Shown: piece by piece, positions 12,405 to 21,291 of the stretch
Layout: every line of letters starts with the position of its first letter
Position numbering within the stretch: position 1 is the stretch's first letter
Source of the DNA: Zavarzinia marina
GTDB lineage: Bacteria; Pseudomonadota; Alphaproteobacteria; Zavarziniales; Zavarziniaceae
Reading direction: 5' to 3'
Assembly (NCBI RefSeq): GCF_021568905.1
Contig: NZ_JAKGSB010000002.1
Coordinates: 496,001-560,000, forward strand
DNA: 64,000 nt
Program-made: the position numbers and the translations under genes
Notes under the pieces: generated by a model
What the model saw: only the letters and a program-made list of their open reading frames with translations
The model's database searches: none
Told to the model about the DNA's origin: nothing

Positions 12405-12407
12405 CGC

Positions 12408-12671
12408 TCAGCGGCCCGATCGGCGCCGCGCCTCGGCCTTCACTTCGGCCATGGTGGCATAGGGGCTCGGCCCGCTGTCGATACCGGCCTGGGCCATGTC
12501 CCGCAATTGCCCGGCGGTGAAACCGAGAAGGTCGCGCCGCTCGCGCCATTCGCGCACGGCCTCGCGGATGACTTCGCTGGTCGAGGCATATTCGCCCGAC
12601 TCGACGGCGTGGCGGACGGAGCCGGCCATTTCGGCGGTCAGGGCAATGGTGATCTTCTCGACCTTGGCCAT
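12408..12671 (-). CDS. parD: ParD-family antitoxin
   Basis: An 87-residue antitoxin with an N-terminal ribbon-helix-helix (MAKVEKITIALTAEMAGSV, then SGEYASTSEVIREAVREWRER). The C-terminal tail should wrap the toxin. The ATG at 12671 is chosen over an upstream ATG because it gives a canonical ParD N-terminus and has GGGAG eight bases upstream. RHH antitoxins repress their own promoter alone or with toxin, and a palindrome over the -10 box fits that. Antitoxin-first order with a 3-bp gap to parE is standard. Confidence 0.9.
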   Translation of the reverse strand: MAKVEKITIALTAEMAGSVRHAVESGEYASTSEVIREAVREWRERRDLLGFTAGQLRDMAQAGIDSGPSPYATMAEVKAEARRRSGR

Positions 12672-12699
12672 GGGGCGCTCCCGAATGGATGCAGGCCCC

Positions 12700-12728
12700 A
12701 TGGTAGGCGTTTCGCATACCAGCGGCAA
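12700..12728 (-). promoter_or_regulatory. parDE promoter with overlapping palindromic operator
   Basis: On the minus strand TTGCCG (12728-12723), a 17-base spacer, then TACCAT (12705-12700). A 21-bp palindrome, TGGTA-x-GCG-xxx-CGC-x-TACCA (12701-12721, 8 of 9 pairs), covers the spacer and -10 box. This is the expected site for ParD autorepression. Confidence 0.65.
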
Positions 12729-12739
12729 GCGAGCGCTCG

Positions 12740-12776
12740 AACGAAACCGGCGCGGACTCTGTCGAGCCCACGCCGG
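12740..12776 (-). terminator. Rho-independent terminator of mdh
   Basis: On the minus strand CCGGCGTGGGCTC-GACA-GAGTCCGCGCCGG forms a 13-bp stem with two G-T wobbles, followed by TTTCGTTCG. It lies 22 bases past the mdh stop and immediately upstream of the parDE promoter, separating the two units. Confidence 0.75.
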
Positions 12777-12797
12777 TCGGGAAGGAAAGCGCGGCGC

Positions 12798-13781
<984 letters not shown>

Positions 13782-13869
13782 CATGGATCTCCGGGTACCT
13801 GACATGCTGGGGTACTTGAAATGCGGGGCGCGATCCCCGCGCGAAACGAAGCATCAGGCAGCACAGATG

Positions 13870-13940
13870 GCGACGTTTCGCAACATTCAATTGTCAGCGG
13901 GCCGCCAGACCTTTGCCGCGTTGCGCGAAATGTCGCGGCA
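13870..13940. promoter_or_regulatory. Inverted repeat elements between mdh and scoAB
   Basis: GCGACGTTTCGC (13870-13881) recurs inverted as GCGAAATGTCGC (13925-13936) with one mismatch. The second copy is embedded in a perfect TGCCGCG-N13-CGCGGCA inverted repeat (13914-13940). The pair lies 62-132 bases upstream of scoA and looks like a two-site operator. The factor is unknown. Confidence 0.45.
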
Positions 13941-14001
13941 CTGCATCCTGTCGGCGGGGACGGAATCCCCGCACAAGGCAGCAGACGGGAAGCGAGAGAC
14001 G

Positions 14002-14706
14002 ATGAGCAAGAAGGTCTACCCGGACGCGGTGACGGCCCTGGCGGGCCTGCTCCGCGACGACATGGTGATCATGGCGGGCGGCTTCGGCCTGTGCGGCATA
14101 CCGGAACACCTGATCGAGGGTATCCGCCTGGCCGGCGTGAAGGGCCTCACCGTCATCTCCAACAACGCCGGCGTCGACGGTTTCGGCCTCGGCATCCTGC
14201 TCGAGACCAAGGCCATCAGGAAGATGGTCTCGTCCTATGTCGGCGAGAACAAGCTCTTCGCCCAGCAATATCTCTCGGGCGAGCTGGAACTGGAATTCAA
14301 CCCCCAGGGAACCCTGGCCGAGCGCATCCGCGCCGGCGGCGCCGGCATCCCCGCCTTCTTCACCAAGACCGGCGTCGGCACCCTGGTGGCCGAGGGCAAG
14401 GAACTGCGCGAATTCGGCGGCGAGACCTATGTGATGGAGACCGGCCTGGTCGCCGACCTCTCGATCGTCAAGGCCCATACCGGCGATACCGCCGGCAATC
14501 TCGTCTACCGGAAGACCGCGCGGAACTTCAATCCGATGATGGCCACCGCCGGCACGGTCACCGTGGCCGAGGTCGAGCATCTGGTGCAGCCCGGCATGAT
14601 CGATCCCGATCACATCCACACCCCCGGCATCTTCGTCCAGCGCATCATCCAGGGCACGGACTACGAGAAGCGCATCGAGCAGCGCACCACGCGGAAGCGG
14701 ATCTGA
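14002..14706 (+). CDS. scoA: Succinyl-CoA:3-ketoacid CoA-transferase, subunit A
   Basis: A 234-residue class I CoA-transferase alpha subunit. With ScoB it moves CoA from succinyl-CoA to acetoacetate, letting the cell use ketone bodies or acetoacetate. The ATG at 14002 gives MSKKVYPDAVTALAGLLRD and has a GAGAG element upstream; an upstream in-frame ATG reads through the promoter region. GGFGLCGIPEHLIEGI, VSNNAGVDGFGLG-type sequence (here ISNNAGVDGFGLG) and the C-terminal VEHLVQPGMIDPDHIHTPGI region are family hallmarks. It is followed after 12 bases by scoB. A thiolase 8 kb away would process the acetoacetyl-CoA. Confidence 0.95.
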   Translation: MSKKVYPDAVTALAGLLRDDMVIMAGGFGLCGIPEHLIEGIRLAGVKGLTVISNNAGVDGFGLGILLETKAIRKMVSSYVGENKLFAQQYLSGELELEFNPQGTLAERIRAGGAGIPAFFTKTGVGTLVAEGKELREFGGETYVMETGLVADLSIVKAHTGDTAGNLVYRKTARNFNPMMATAGTVTVAEVEHLVQPGMIDPDHIHTPGIFVQRIIQGTDYEKRIEQRTTRKRI

Positions 14707-14718
14707 GGAGACGACATC

Positions 14719-15360
14719 ATGGCCTGGACCCGTGAACAGATGGCCGCCCGCGCGGCCAAGGAACTGCAGGACGGTTTCTACGTGAACCTCGGCATCGGCA
14801 TTCCGACCCTGGTCGCCAACTACATCCCCGACGGCGTGCATGTCACGCTGCAGTCGGAGAACGGCATGCTCGGCATGGGCCCCTTCCCCTTCGAGGGCGA
14901 GGAGGACGCCGACCTGATCAATGCCGGCAAGCAGACCATCACCGAACTGCCCGACAGCTCGTTCTTCTCCTCCGCCGACAGTTTCGGCATGATCCGCGGC
15001 GGTCATATCGACCTGTCGATCCTGGGCGCCATGCAGGTCGCGGCCAACGGCGATCTCGCCAACTGGATGATTCCGGGCAAGATGGTGAAGGGCATGGGCG
15101 GCGCCATGGACCTGGTCGCCGGGGTCAAGAAGGTCGTCGTCGTCATGGAGCATGTCGCCGGCGGCAAGCCCAAGCTGCTGAAGGCCTGCGACCTGCCGCT
15201 GACCGGCACCAGGGTCGTCGACATGGTGGTCACCGACCTCGGCGTCTTCACCGTCGACAAGCAGGGCGGCGACGGCCTCACCCTGATCCAACTCGCCGAC
15301 GACGTGACGATCGAGGAAATCACGTCGAAGACCGAAGCGCCCTTCAAGACAGCGCTCTGA
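14719..15360 (+). CDS. scoB: Succinyl-CoA:3-ketoacid CoA-transferase, subunit B
   Basis: A 213-residue beta subunit bearing the catalytic glutamate (Glu47 in LQSENGMLG) that forms the glutamyl-CoA thioester. [13 protein letters not shown] and the [21 protein letters not shown] block are diagnostic. The start is set by GAGGAG ten bases upstream of ATG 14719. It forms an operon with scoA and ends ten bases before a REP-like element. Confidence 0.96.
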   Translation: MAWTREQMAARAAKELQDGFYVNLGIGIPTLVANYIPDGVHVTLQSENGMLGMGPFPFEGEEDADLINAGKQTITELPDSSFFSSADSFGMIRGGHIDLSILGAMQVAANGDLANWMIPGKMVKGMGGAMDLVAGVKKVVVVMEHVAGGKPKLLKACDLPLTGTRVVDMVVTDLGVFTVDKQGGDGLTLIQLADDVTIEEITSKTEAPFKTAL

Positions 15361-15370
15361 TCCACCTCGC

Positions 15371-15448
15371 GTCGTCCCGGCGAAGGCCGGGACCTTTCGA
15401 CGGAAGAGCGCCCTACGCCGATAAGATCCCGGCCTCCGCCGGGATGAC
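15371..15448. repeat. REP-like palindromic repeat, copy 2
   Basis: GTCCCGGC-GAAG-GCCGGGAC (15374-15393), then the spacer CTTTCGACGGAAGAGCGCCCT, read here only to its first 13 bases as shared with copy 3, then ATCCCGGC-CTCC-GCCGGGAT (15426-15445). It lies directly after scoB and may end the operon transcript. Confidence 0.8.
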
Positions 15449-15538
15449 GCCAATAGGGCGGCGGCGTAGAAGTCTTTGACCATCGGCCGGGTTGCCGGGG
15501 GCCCGTGCGGGGCTTACATCTGGAGGGAGCGACATCGA

Positions 15539-15554
15539 GCGGGGAACACCCCGC
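15539..15554 (+). promoter_or_regulatory. Leader hairpin upstream of the phosphoesterase
   Basis: A perfect GCGGGG-AACA-CCCCGC hairpin ends 32 bases before the GTG start at 15587. There is no T-tract, so it is more likely a leader structure than a terminator. Confidence 0.35.
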
Positions 15555-15586
15555 CCCTCAGGAAACGCCCCCCAGGAAGCAGGCCC

Positions 15587-16333
15587 GTGCAGATCGCGTT
15601 CCTCACCGATATCCACAGCAACAGGGAAGCCCTGTCGGCCGTGCTCGCCCATGTCGCGGCGCGGCCCCGGCCGGTGGATCGTTTCGTCCTGCTGGGCGAC
15701 TACGTCGGCTATGGCGCCGATCCGCAGTGGACGATCGATACCATCGCCGATCTGGTCGACAAGGGCGCCATCGCCATTCGCGGCAATCACGACGAAGCGG
15801 CGATCGGCGCCGCCCACGGCATGAACGCCATGGCGGCCAGCGCCATCGACTGGACCAACCGCCACCTCGACAAGGCGTCGCTGCAATTCCTCGAACGCCT
15901 GCCGCTGACGGCGATCGACGACGACCGGCTCTATGTCCATGCCGATGCCTCGGCGCCCGACCGCTGGCTCTACGTCATGGACGGGGAGGCCGCGCGCCGC
16001 AGCCTGGAGGCGGCGGAGACCCGGCTCGTGTTCTCGGGCCATGTCCATATCCCCGGCATCTACGGGCTCTCCAACATCGGCAAGCTGACGCCGTTCAAGC
16101 CGGTGCCGGGCATCGCCGTGCCGCTGCTGGCCCAGCGCCGCTGGCTGGCGCTGATCGGGTCGGTCGGCCAGCCGCGCGACGGCGATCCCGCCGCCGCCTA
16201 TGCCGTCTACGACACCCATTCGGCGGAAATCGCGTTCCAGCGCGTCCCCTATGACGTCGACCGGGCGGCGGAGAAGATCCGCGCCGCGGGCCTGCCGTCG
16301 GGCCTCGCCAGCCGGCTCTACGCCGGGCGCTGA
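15587..16333 (+). CDS. Metallophosphoesterase (YfcE/PP-like family)
   Basis: A 248-residue calcineurin-like phosphoesterase with an intact two-metal centre: DIH (D8, H10), GDYVGYG (37-43), GNHD (66-69) and the late GHVH. Start GTG 15587 is inferred from AGGA ten bases upstream and from the family beginning directly at the first beta strand (VQIAFLTDIHSN). The substrate is unknown; relatives act on phosphodiesters, nucleotides or phosphoproteins. Only 23 bases separate it from a Ser/Thr kinase gene on the same strand. The pair could be an antagonistic kinase-phosphatase system, which is an inference. Confidence 0.9.
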   Translation: MQIAFLTDIHSNREALSAVLAHVAARPRPVDRFVLLGDYVGYGADPQWTIDTIADLVDKGAIAIRGNHDEAAIGAAHGMNAMAASAIDWTNRHLDKASLQFLERLPLTAIDDDRLYVHADASAPDRWLYVMDGEAARRSLEAAETRLVFSGHVHIPGIYGLSNIGKLTPFKPVPGIAVPLLAQRRWLALIGSVGQPRDGDPAAAYAVYDTHSAEIAFQRVPYDVDRAAEKIRAAGLPSGLASRLYAGR

Positions 16334-16356
16334 GCGCAGGGCGGGAACGGGGGGCC

Positions 16357-17751
16357 ATGGCCACGCCGAAAATCGGCCCCGGCAGCATCGTCGACGGCTG
16401 GCAGATCGATTCCCGGATCCACAAGGGCGGCATGGCCACCCTCTGGGCCGTGAGGACGGCCGAGGGCGACCCCCCCCTGATCATGAAGGTGCCGCGCCTC
16501 GCCGAAGGCGAGGATCCGGCCGCCATCGTCGGCTTCGAGATGGAGCAGATGATCCTGCCGCGCCTGACCGGCCCCCATGTCCCGCGCTTCGTGGCCGCCG
16601 GCGACTTCCGCACCCTGCCCTATATCGTCATGGAGTGGATTCAGGGACAGAGCCTGCACACCCGCCTGCCCGACCTGCCGCTGCCGCCCGACGAAGTGGC
16701 CGACATCGGCAGCCGCGCCGCCACCGCGCTCGACGCCCTGCACCGCCAGCAGGTGGTGCATCTCGACGTGAAACCCTCGAACATCATGGTACGGCCGAGC
16801 GGGGACATGGCGCTGATCGACTTCGGTCTCTCCCATCACCTGCAACTGCCGGACCTGATGGACGAGGAATTCCGCCTGCCCTATGGCACCGCGCCCTATA
16901 TGGCGCCGGAACAGGTGCTGGGCGATCGGTCGGAGCCGCGCAGCGATCTCTTCGCACTCGGCTCCCTGATGTATTTCTTCGTCACCGGCACGCGGCCCTT
17001 CGGCGATCCGCAGAGCCTGAAGGGCCTGAAAAAACGGCTGTGGCGCGATCCGGTGCCGCCGCGCCGCCTGAACGCCGACTGCCCGCCCTGGCTTCAGGAG
17101 ATCGTCCTGCGCTGTCTGGAGGTCAACCCGGAGAACCGGCACCCGACGGCGGCGCAACTGGCGCTCGACCTCCGCACCCCCGACCAGGTGCCCCTGACGG
17201 CGCGTGCCGAGCGCATGGAGCAGGACGGTTTCGTCACCGCCTTCAAGCGCCGGCTGGAGGTCGACACGATCCTGACCGTGAAGCGCGGCCCGGCGGCGGG
17301 CGAAGCCCCGATCATCATGGTCGCGGTCGATTTCACCACGACGGGCGATGCCGCCGCCGACGCCATGCGCGCCATGATCCGCCAACTCATGATCTCCATG
17401 CCGCGCGCGCGCCTTGCCTGCGTCAACGTGCTGCGGCTGCGCCGGATCGGCCTCGACACCACGCTGGACGAGGAAGGCGAGCACAAGCACCTGCAGCGTC
17501 TCATCGAATTGCGCCATTGGGCGCGGCCCCTGGAACTGCCCGAAGGCAGCGTGACCTTCCACGTCCTCGAAGCGACCAAGCCGGCCGACGCCATCCTGGA
17601 TTACGCCCGCAGCAACCATATCGATCACATCGTCATGGGGGCCCGCGAACGTTCCACCATGCGCAGCCTGCTCGGCTCCGTCTCCGGCGAAGTCGCGGCC
17701 GAGGCGCCCTGCACGGTGACCGTGGTCCGCGCGCGAACGGACGAAGGGTGA
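16357..17751 (+). CDS. Ser/Thr protein kinase fused to a universal stress protein domain
   Basis: A 464-residue soluble protein. Residues 15-280 are a Hanks-type kinase: Gly-rich loop HKGGMATLW, Lys44, catalytic loop HLDVKPSN (135-142), DFG (155-157), and an APYMAPEQ activation-segment end. The catalytic loop has HLD instead of HRD, a non-RD type. Residues about 300-464 are a UspA-like domain (IIMVAVDFT, then VMGARERSTMRSLLGSVS and CTVTVVRAR), close to the ATP-binding USP signature but with the second Gly altered. Bacterial PASTA-type kinases are membrane-bound; this one has no membrane segment. It follows a phosphoesterase gene and ends at a REP-like element. Confidence 0.92.
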   Translation: MATPKIGPGSIVDGWQIDSRIHKGGMATLWAVRTAEGDPPLIMKVPRLAEGEDPAAIVGFEMEQMILPRLTGPHVPRFVAAGDFRTLPYIVMEWIQGQSLHTRLPDLPLPPDEVADIGSRAATALDALHRQQVVHLDVKPSNIMVRPSGDMALIDFGLSHHLQLPDLMDEEFRLPYGTAPYMAPEQVLGDRSEPRSDLFALGSLMYFFVTGTRPFGDPQSLKGLKKRLWRDPVPPRRLNADCPPWLQEIVLRCLEVNPENRHPTAAQLALDLRTPDQVPLTARAERMEQDGFVTAFKRRLEVDTILTVKRGPAAGEAPIIMVAVDFTTTGDAAADAMRAMIRQLMISMPRARLACVNVLRLRRIGLDTTLDEEGEHKHLQRLIELRHWARPLELPEGSVTFHVLEATKPADAILDYARSNHIDHIVMGARERSTMRSLLGSVSGEVAAEAPCTVTVVRARTDEG

Positions 17752-17761
17752 GCCTGAAATA

Positions 17762-17845
17762 TTCGTCATCCCGGCGCAGGCCGGGATCTTTCGACGGAAG
17801 GGCGCCCTTGCCTGAGCACGGTCCCGGCCTTCGCCGGGACGACGC
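17762..17845. repeat. REP-like palindromic repeat, copy 3
   Basis: ATCCCGGC-GCAG-GCCGGGAT (17768-17787), a spacer beginning CTTTCGACGGAAG as in copy 2, then GTCCCGGC-CTTC-GCCGGGAC (17821-17840). It lies between convergent kinase and ABM genes. Confidence 0.8.
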
Positions 17846-17854
17846 GTCCCTTTT

Positions 17855-18145
17855 TCAGAAAACTTCCGGCTCGGCCTCGTAGAGGCGGAGCACGCGGTCG
17901 GTCACGCCGATCGCGGGCCAGGCCGCACGCCAGGCGGCGATATGCTCGCTTTTCAGGTGCAGGGCCAGGGCGGCGCGGCTTTCCCAGCGTTCGCTCACCC
18001 GGATCAGGCCGGGATCGAGCAGATCGACGGCATAGGCATAGTCGAGGCAGCCGGCCTCGGCCCGGCTGGCCCTGATCATGGCCTCCATATGAGGGCGCGC
18101 CGCCGCCAGATCGGCCACGCGGATGCTACCTTCGACGATGATCAT
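17855..18145 (-). CDS. ABM-domain monooxygenase (YgiN-like)
   Basis: A 96-residue antibiotic-biosynthesis-monooxygenase-fold protein, usually a dimer that oxidises quinols or other phenolics without cofactors. Typical elements are MIIVEGSIRV, the central EAGCLDYAYAVDLLDPG, SERWESRAALALHLKSEH and a short C-terminal strand. Substrate is unknown. It diverges from a pirin gene across a palindrome, and pirins are often quercetinases or redox sensors, so a shared oxidative or phenolic-stress response is plausible. Confidence 0.85.
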   Translation of the reverse strand: MIIVEGSIRVADLAAARPHMEAMIRASRAEAGCLDYAYAVDLLDPGLIRVSERWESRAALALHLKSEHIAAWRAAWPAIGVTDRVLRLYEAEPEVF

Positions 18146-18172
18146 GCGATGGATCCCTTGAGCGCCCCTTTA

Positions 18173-18189
18173 GTTTCCAAATCGGAAAC
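18173..18189. promoter_or_regulatory. Palindromic operator candidate between ABM and pirin genes
   Basis: A perfect GTTTCC-AAATC-GGAAAC inverted repeat, 28 bases upstream of the ABM start and 105 upstream of pirin. It lies where it could control both divergent genes. The regulator is not encoded next to it. Confidence 0.5.
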
Positions 18190-18293
18190 AATGACTTTCA
18201 TTGCGCCCCGTTTATCCCGTGTCAGGGAAACCTTACCTTCTATCCATCGAGACCGCCACGCCCTAGCGGCGCGGCTCTGACGGAGACGAAACC

Positions 18294-18989
18294 ATGATCG
18301 AACATCGGCCCTTCAATCGCCTCGGCGGCGCCGACCATGGCTGGCTGAAGGCAAAGCATCATTTCTCCTTCGCCAGCTATTACGACCCGAAGCGCCTCGG
18401 CTGGGGCAGCCTCCTGGTCTGGAACGACGATACGATCGCGCCCCAGACCGGCTTTCCGACCCATTCCCATGCCGACATGGAAATCATCACCTATGTCAGG
18501 AAGGGCGCCATCACCCACCGCGACAGCCTGGGCAATCTGGGCCGGACCGAGGCGGGCGACGTACAGGTGATGTCGGCGGGCAGCGGCATCAGCCATTCGG
18601 AATATAATCTGGAGAAGGAGGACACCCAGCTCTTCCAGATCTGGATCCATCCGAAGAGCCGGGGCGACAAGCCGTCCTGGGGTGCCAAGCCCTTCCCCAA
18701 GGGCGATCGCGCCGGCCGCTTCGTCACCCTGGCGTCGGGCTTCGGCGAGGACGACGCCCTGCCGATCCGGACCGATGCCCGCGTCCTGGGGGCCACGCTG
18801 AAGGCGGGCGAGAGCGCAGAATACGCCCTGTCGCCGGAACGCCATGCCTATCTGGTCTCGGCCGGGGGCCGGGTCCGGGTCGGCGACCTGGTGCTGGAGA
18901 CGCGGGACGGCGCCGCCATCACCGGCATCGAGAAACTGACGGTGACCGCCCTCGAGGATGCCGAGATCGTCCTGGTGGACGCGGACTGA
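18294..18989 (+). CDS. Pirin family protein (YhhW-like)
   Basis: A 231-residue bicupin pirin. The metal-binding residues appear in PTHSHADMEIITYV, ITHRDSLGN and GISHSEYN (H-x-H, His, Glu pattern). E. coli YhhW of this subfamily has quercetin 2,3-dioxygenase activity, while other pirins act as iron redox sensors. GGAG eight bases before the ATG supports the start. A flavin reductase gene follows after 76 bases on the same strand, probably co-transcribed. Confidence 0.92.
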   Translation: MIEHRPFNRLGGADHGWLKAKHHFSFASYYDPKRLGWGSLLVWNDDTIAPQTGFPTHSHADMEIITYVRKGAITHRDSLGNLGRTEAGDVQVMSAGSGISHSEYNLEKEDTQLFQIWIHPKSRGDKPSWGAKPFPKGDRAGRFVTLASGFGEDDALPIRTDARVLGATLKAGESAEYALSPERHAYLVSAGGRVRVGDLVLETRDGAAITGIEKLTVTALEDAEIVLVDAD

Positions 18990-19065
18990 AACCAAGGTCA
19001 CCATCCGCGCGGCGGCGCCCGCCGCCGCGCCCCTTTCGCCGCGCTCATTTTGGGGGAGACATGCC

Positions 19066-19617
19066 ATGACCCGCCTGATCGGCCTTTCCGGCAGCCTGCG
19101 CCGGGAGTCCTTCAACACCGCCCTCTTGCGGGCGATGATCCATCACCTGCCCGACGGTGTGACGCTGGAGATCGCCACCCTGCACGGCGTGCCGCTCTAT
19201 GACGGCGACGTAGAGGCGGCGGAGGGCGTGCCGCCCGCCGTCCAGGCCCTGGGCGAGACGATCGCGGCGGCGGACGGGGTGATCCTGTCGACGCCCGAAT
19301 ACAACAACGGCATGCCGGGTGTGTTCAAGAACGCCATCGACTGGCTGTCGCGCGGCGGCGTCCACGGCGGGAAATTATTCGCGGGCAAGCCCGTGGCGCT
19401 CGCCGGCGCGTCGCCCGGCGGCTTCGGCACCATCATGTCGCAGGCCAATTGGCTGCCGGTCATGCGCTCCCTCGGCATGCGCCACTGGTCGGAGGGGCGG
19501 CTTCTGGTCTCGCGCGCCCATAAGGCGTTCGACGCCGAGGGCCAGCTCGCCGACGAGACGGTGGCGGCCCAGCTCGGCCCCTATCTGGCGGGTTTCGCCG
19601 GCTTCATCGGCAGGTGA
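19066..19617 (+). CDS. NADPH-dependent FMN reductase
   Basis: A 183-residue flavodoxin-fold reductase. The phosphate-binding loop is GLSGSLRRESFN, and the signature PEYNNGMPGVFKNAIDWLSR and ASPGGFGT complete the flavin site. It likely reduces quinones, azo compounds or free FMN. The second ATG (19066) follows GGGGGAG and gives the standard MTRLIGLSGS start. It probably belongs with pirin in a small redox operon. Confidence 0.92.
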   Translation: MTRLIGLSGSLRRESFNTALLRAMIHHLPDGVTLEIATLHGVPLYDGDVEAAEGVPPAVQALGETIAAADGVILSTPEYNNGMPGVFKNAIDWLSRGGVHGGKLFAGKPVALAGASPGGFGTIMSQANWLPVMRSLGMRHWSEGRLLVSRAHKAFDAEGQLADETVAAQLGPYLAGFAGFIGR

Positions 19618-19639
19618 AGCCGGCGCATGGCCGGGGCCG

Positions 19640-21142
19640 TCAGGCGGCTTCCTTGGCCGACGGCGTGGCGAAGGGGGCGGCCTGGCGCGGGCGCGCGAAT
19701 TCCATCACGCCGTCGTCGATCTTGCCGTAGCGCAGCGTGAAAATGTCCAGAATGTAGTTCTGGTACAGTTTCCACGGCCGCTTCGAGCCCTGCTTCGGAA
19801 AATCCGCCAGCGCGCGCTGGACGTAACCCGACGAGAAATCGATGAAGGGTTCCGCCTTCACCTCCGGGTCGGTCAGGCGCGGCGTGGCCTGCTTGTAACC
19901 GTGCCGGTCCATGTGGTTCAGCAGCCGGCACACCCGTTCCGCCGTCAGGTCGGCCTTCAGGGTCCAGGAGGCATTGGTATAGCCGAAGGCGGTGACCAGA
20001 TTGGGCAGGTCCGAATACATCATGCCGCGATAGTTGAAGAGTTCGGACTGCACCATCGGCTTGCCGTCGACCGAAAGCGCCATGCCGCCGAGGAACAGCA
20101 GCTTCAGGCCGGTCGCGGAGACGATGATGTCCGCCTCCAACTCCTCGCCCGACTTCAGCTTGATGCCGGTCTCGGTGAAGGTCTCGATATGATCGGTCGC
20201 GACCGAGGCCTTGCCCTGGCGCAGCATCTTGAACATGTCGCCGTCCGGCACCAGGCAGACGCGCTGGTCCCAGGGGTTATAGGACGGCGTGAAATGCTTC
20301 TCGACGTCGAAATCGGGGCCGAGCTGCTTCCTGATCAGGTCGATGATCTTGGCCTTCACCTTGGCCGGGCGGCGGCGCGAAAGCTGGAAGAACAGCATGC
20401 CCAGCAGCACATTCTTCCACCGCGTGATGCCGTAGGACAGTTTGGCCGGCAGGTTGCGGTTCATCCAATTGGCCAGCCCATCCTCGCCCGGGCGGGTGAT
20501 GACATAGGTCGGCGAGCGCTGAAGCATGGTGACATGGGCGGCGGTCTTCGCCATTTCGGGCACCAGGGTGACGGCGGTCGCGCCGGAGCCGATGATGACC
20601 ACCTTCTTGTCGGCGTAGTCCAGATCCTCCGGCCAGTGCTGGGGATGGACGAAACGGCCCTGGAAACGCTCCCGCCCCGGAAATTCCGGCGTGAAGCCTT
20701 CGTCGTAATTGTAATAGCCGCTGCAGCCGTAGAGGAAATTGCAGGAGAAGCGGACGGTCTCGCCCGTTTCCGCCGTCTCGGCCTCCACGGTCCAGGCCGC
20801 GTCTTCCGACGACCAGGACGCCCGCTTCACCTTGAGGCCATAGCGGATGCGTTCGGCGATGTGGTTTTCCTTGGCGACGTCGGTCATGTAGCGAAGGATC
20901 GAGGGACCGTCGGCGATCGCCTTCTTGTCCATCCACGGCTTGAAGGAATAGCCGAGAGTATACATGTCCGAATCCGAGCGGATGCCGGGATAGCGGAACA
21001 GATCCCAGGTGCCGCCGAGGCGCGGCCGCGATTCGAGCAGAAGGAAGCTCTTGCCGGGGCAATTGGCCTTCAGGTGATAGGCGGCGCCAATGCCAGACAG
21101 GCCGGCGCCCACGATCAATACGTCGACATGCTCGATCGGCAT
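19640..21142 (-). CDS. Flavin-containing Baeyer-Villiger-type monooxygenase
   Basis: A 500-residue class B flavoprotein monooxygenase that uses FAD and NADPH to insert oxygen into ketones or oxidise heteroatoms. FAD motif GAGLSG (12-17), the BVMO fingerprint F160-x-G-x-x-x-H166-x-x-x-W170-P, and the NADPH motif GSGATA (185-190) are all present. ATG 21142 is preferred to 21148 because GAGGGG sits six bases before it. It lies downstream of, and on the same strand as, a MalT-like LuxR regulator. Substrate is unknown; relatives next to alkane genes process ketones from subterminal oxidation. Confidence 0.9.
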   Translation of the reverse strand: MPIEHVDVLIVGAGLSGIGAAYHLKANCPGKSFLLLESRPRLGGTWDLFRYPGIRSDSDMYTLGYSFKPWMDKKAIADGPSILRYMTDVAKENHIAERIRYGLKVKRASWSSEDAAWTVEAETAETGETVRFSCNFLYGCSGYYNYDEGFTPEFPGRERFQGRFVHPQHWPEDLDYADKKVVIIGSGATAVTLVPEMAKTAAHVTMLQRSPTYVITRPGEDGLANWMNRNLPAKLSYGITRWKNVLLGMLFFQLSRRRPAKVKAKIIDLIRKQLGPDFDVEKHFTPSYNPWDQRVCLVPDGDMFKMLRQGKASVATDHIETFTETGIKLKSGEELEADIIVSATGLKLLFLGGMALSVDGKPMVQSELFNYRGMMYSDLPNLVTAFGYTNASWTLKADLTAERVCRLLNHMDRHGYKQATPRLTDPEVKAEPFIDFSSGYVQRALADFPKQGSKRPWKLYQNYILDIFTLRYGKIDDGVMEFARPRQAAPFATPSAKEAA

Positions 21143-21291
21143 TCTCATCCCCTCAATCGCTCCGGCGGTTCCCACGTCGGTGGTTCCGCGGTTGTGGCGG
21201 CGCGTCGGCCCCTGCGGACAGAGGCCGAGCGGCACTATGGCATATTCTTGTCAGTCGACAAAGAAAATCGCTGAAGCCGGCACAGCCACGC

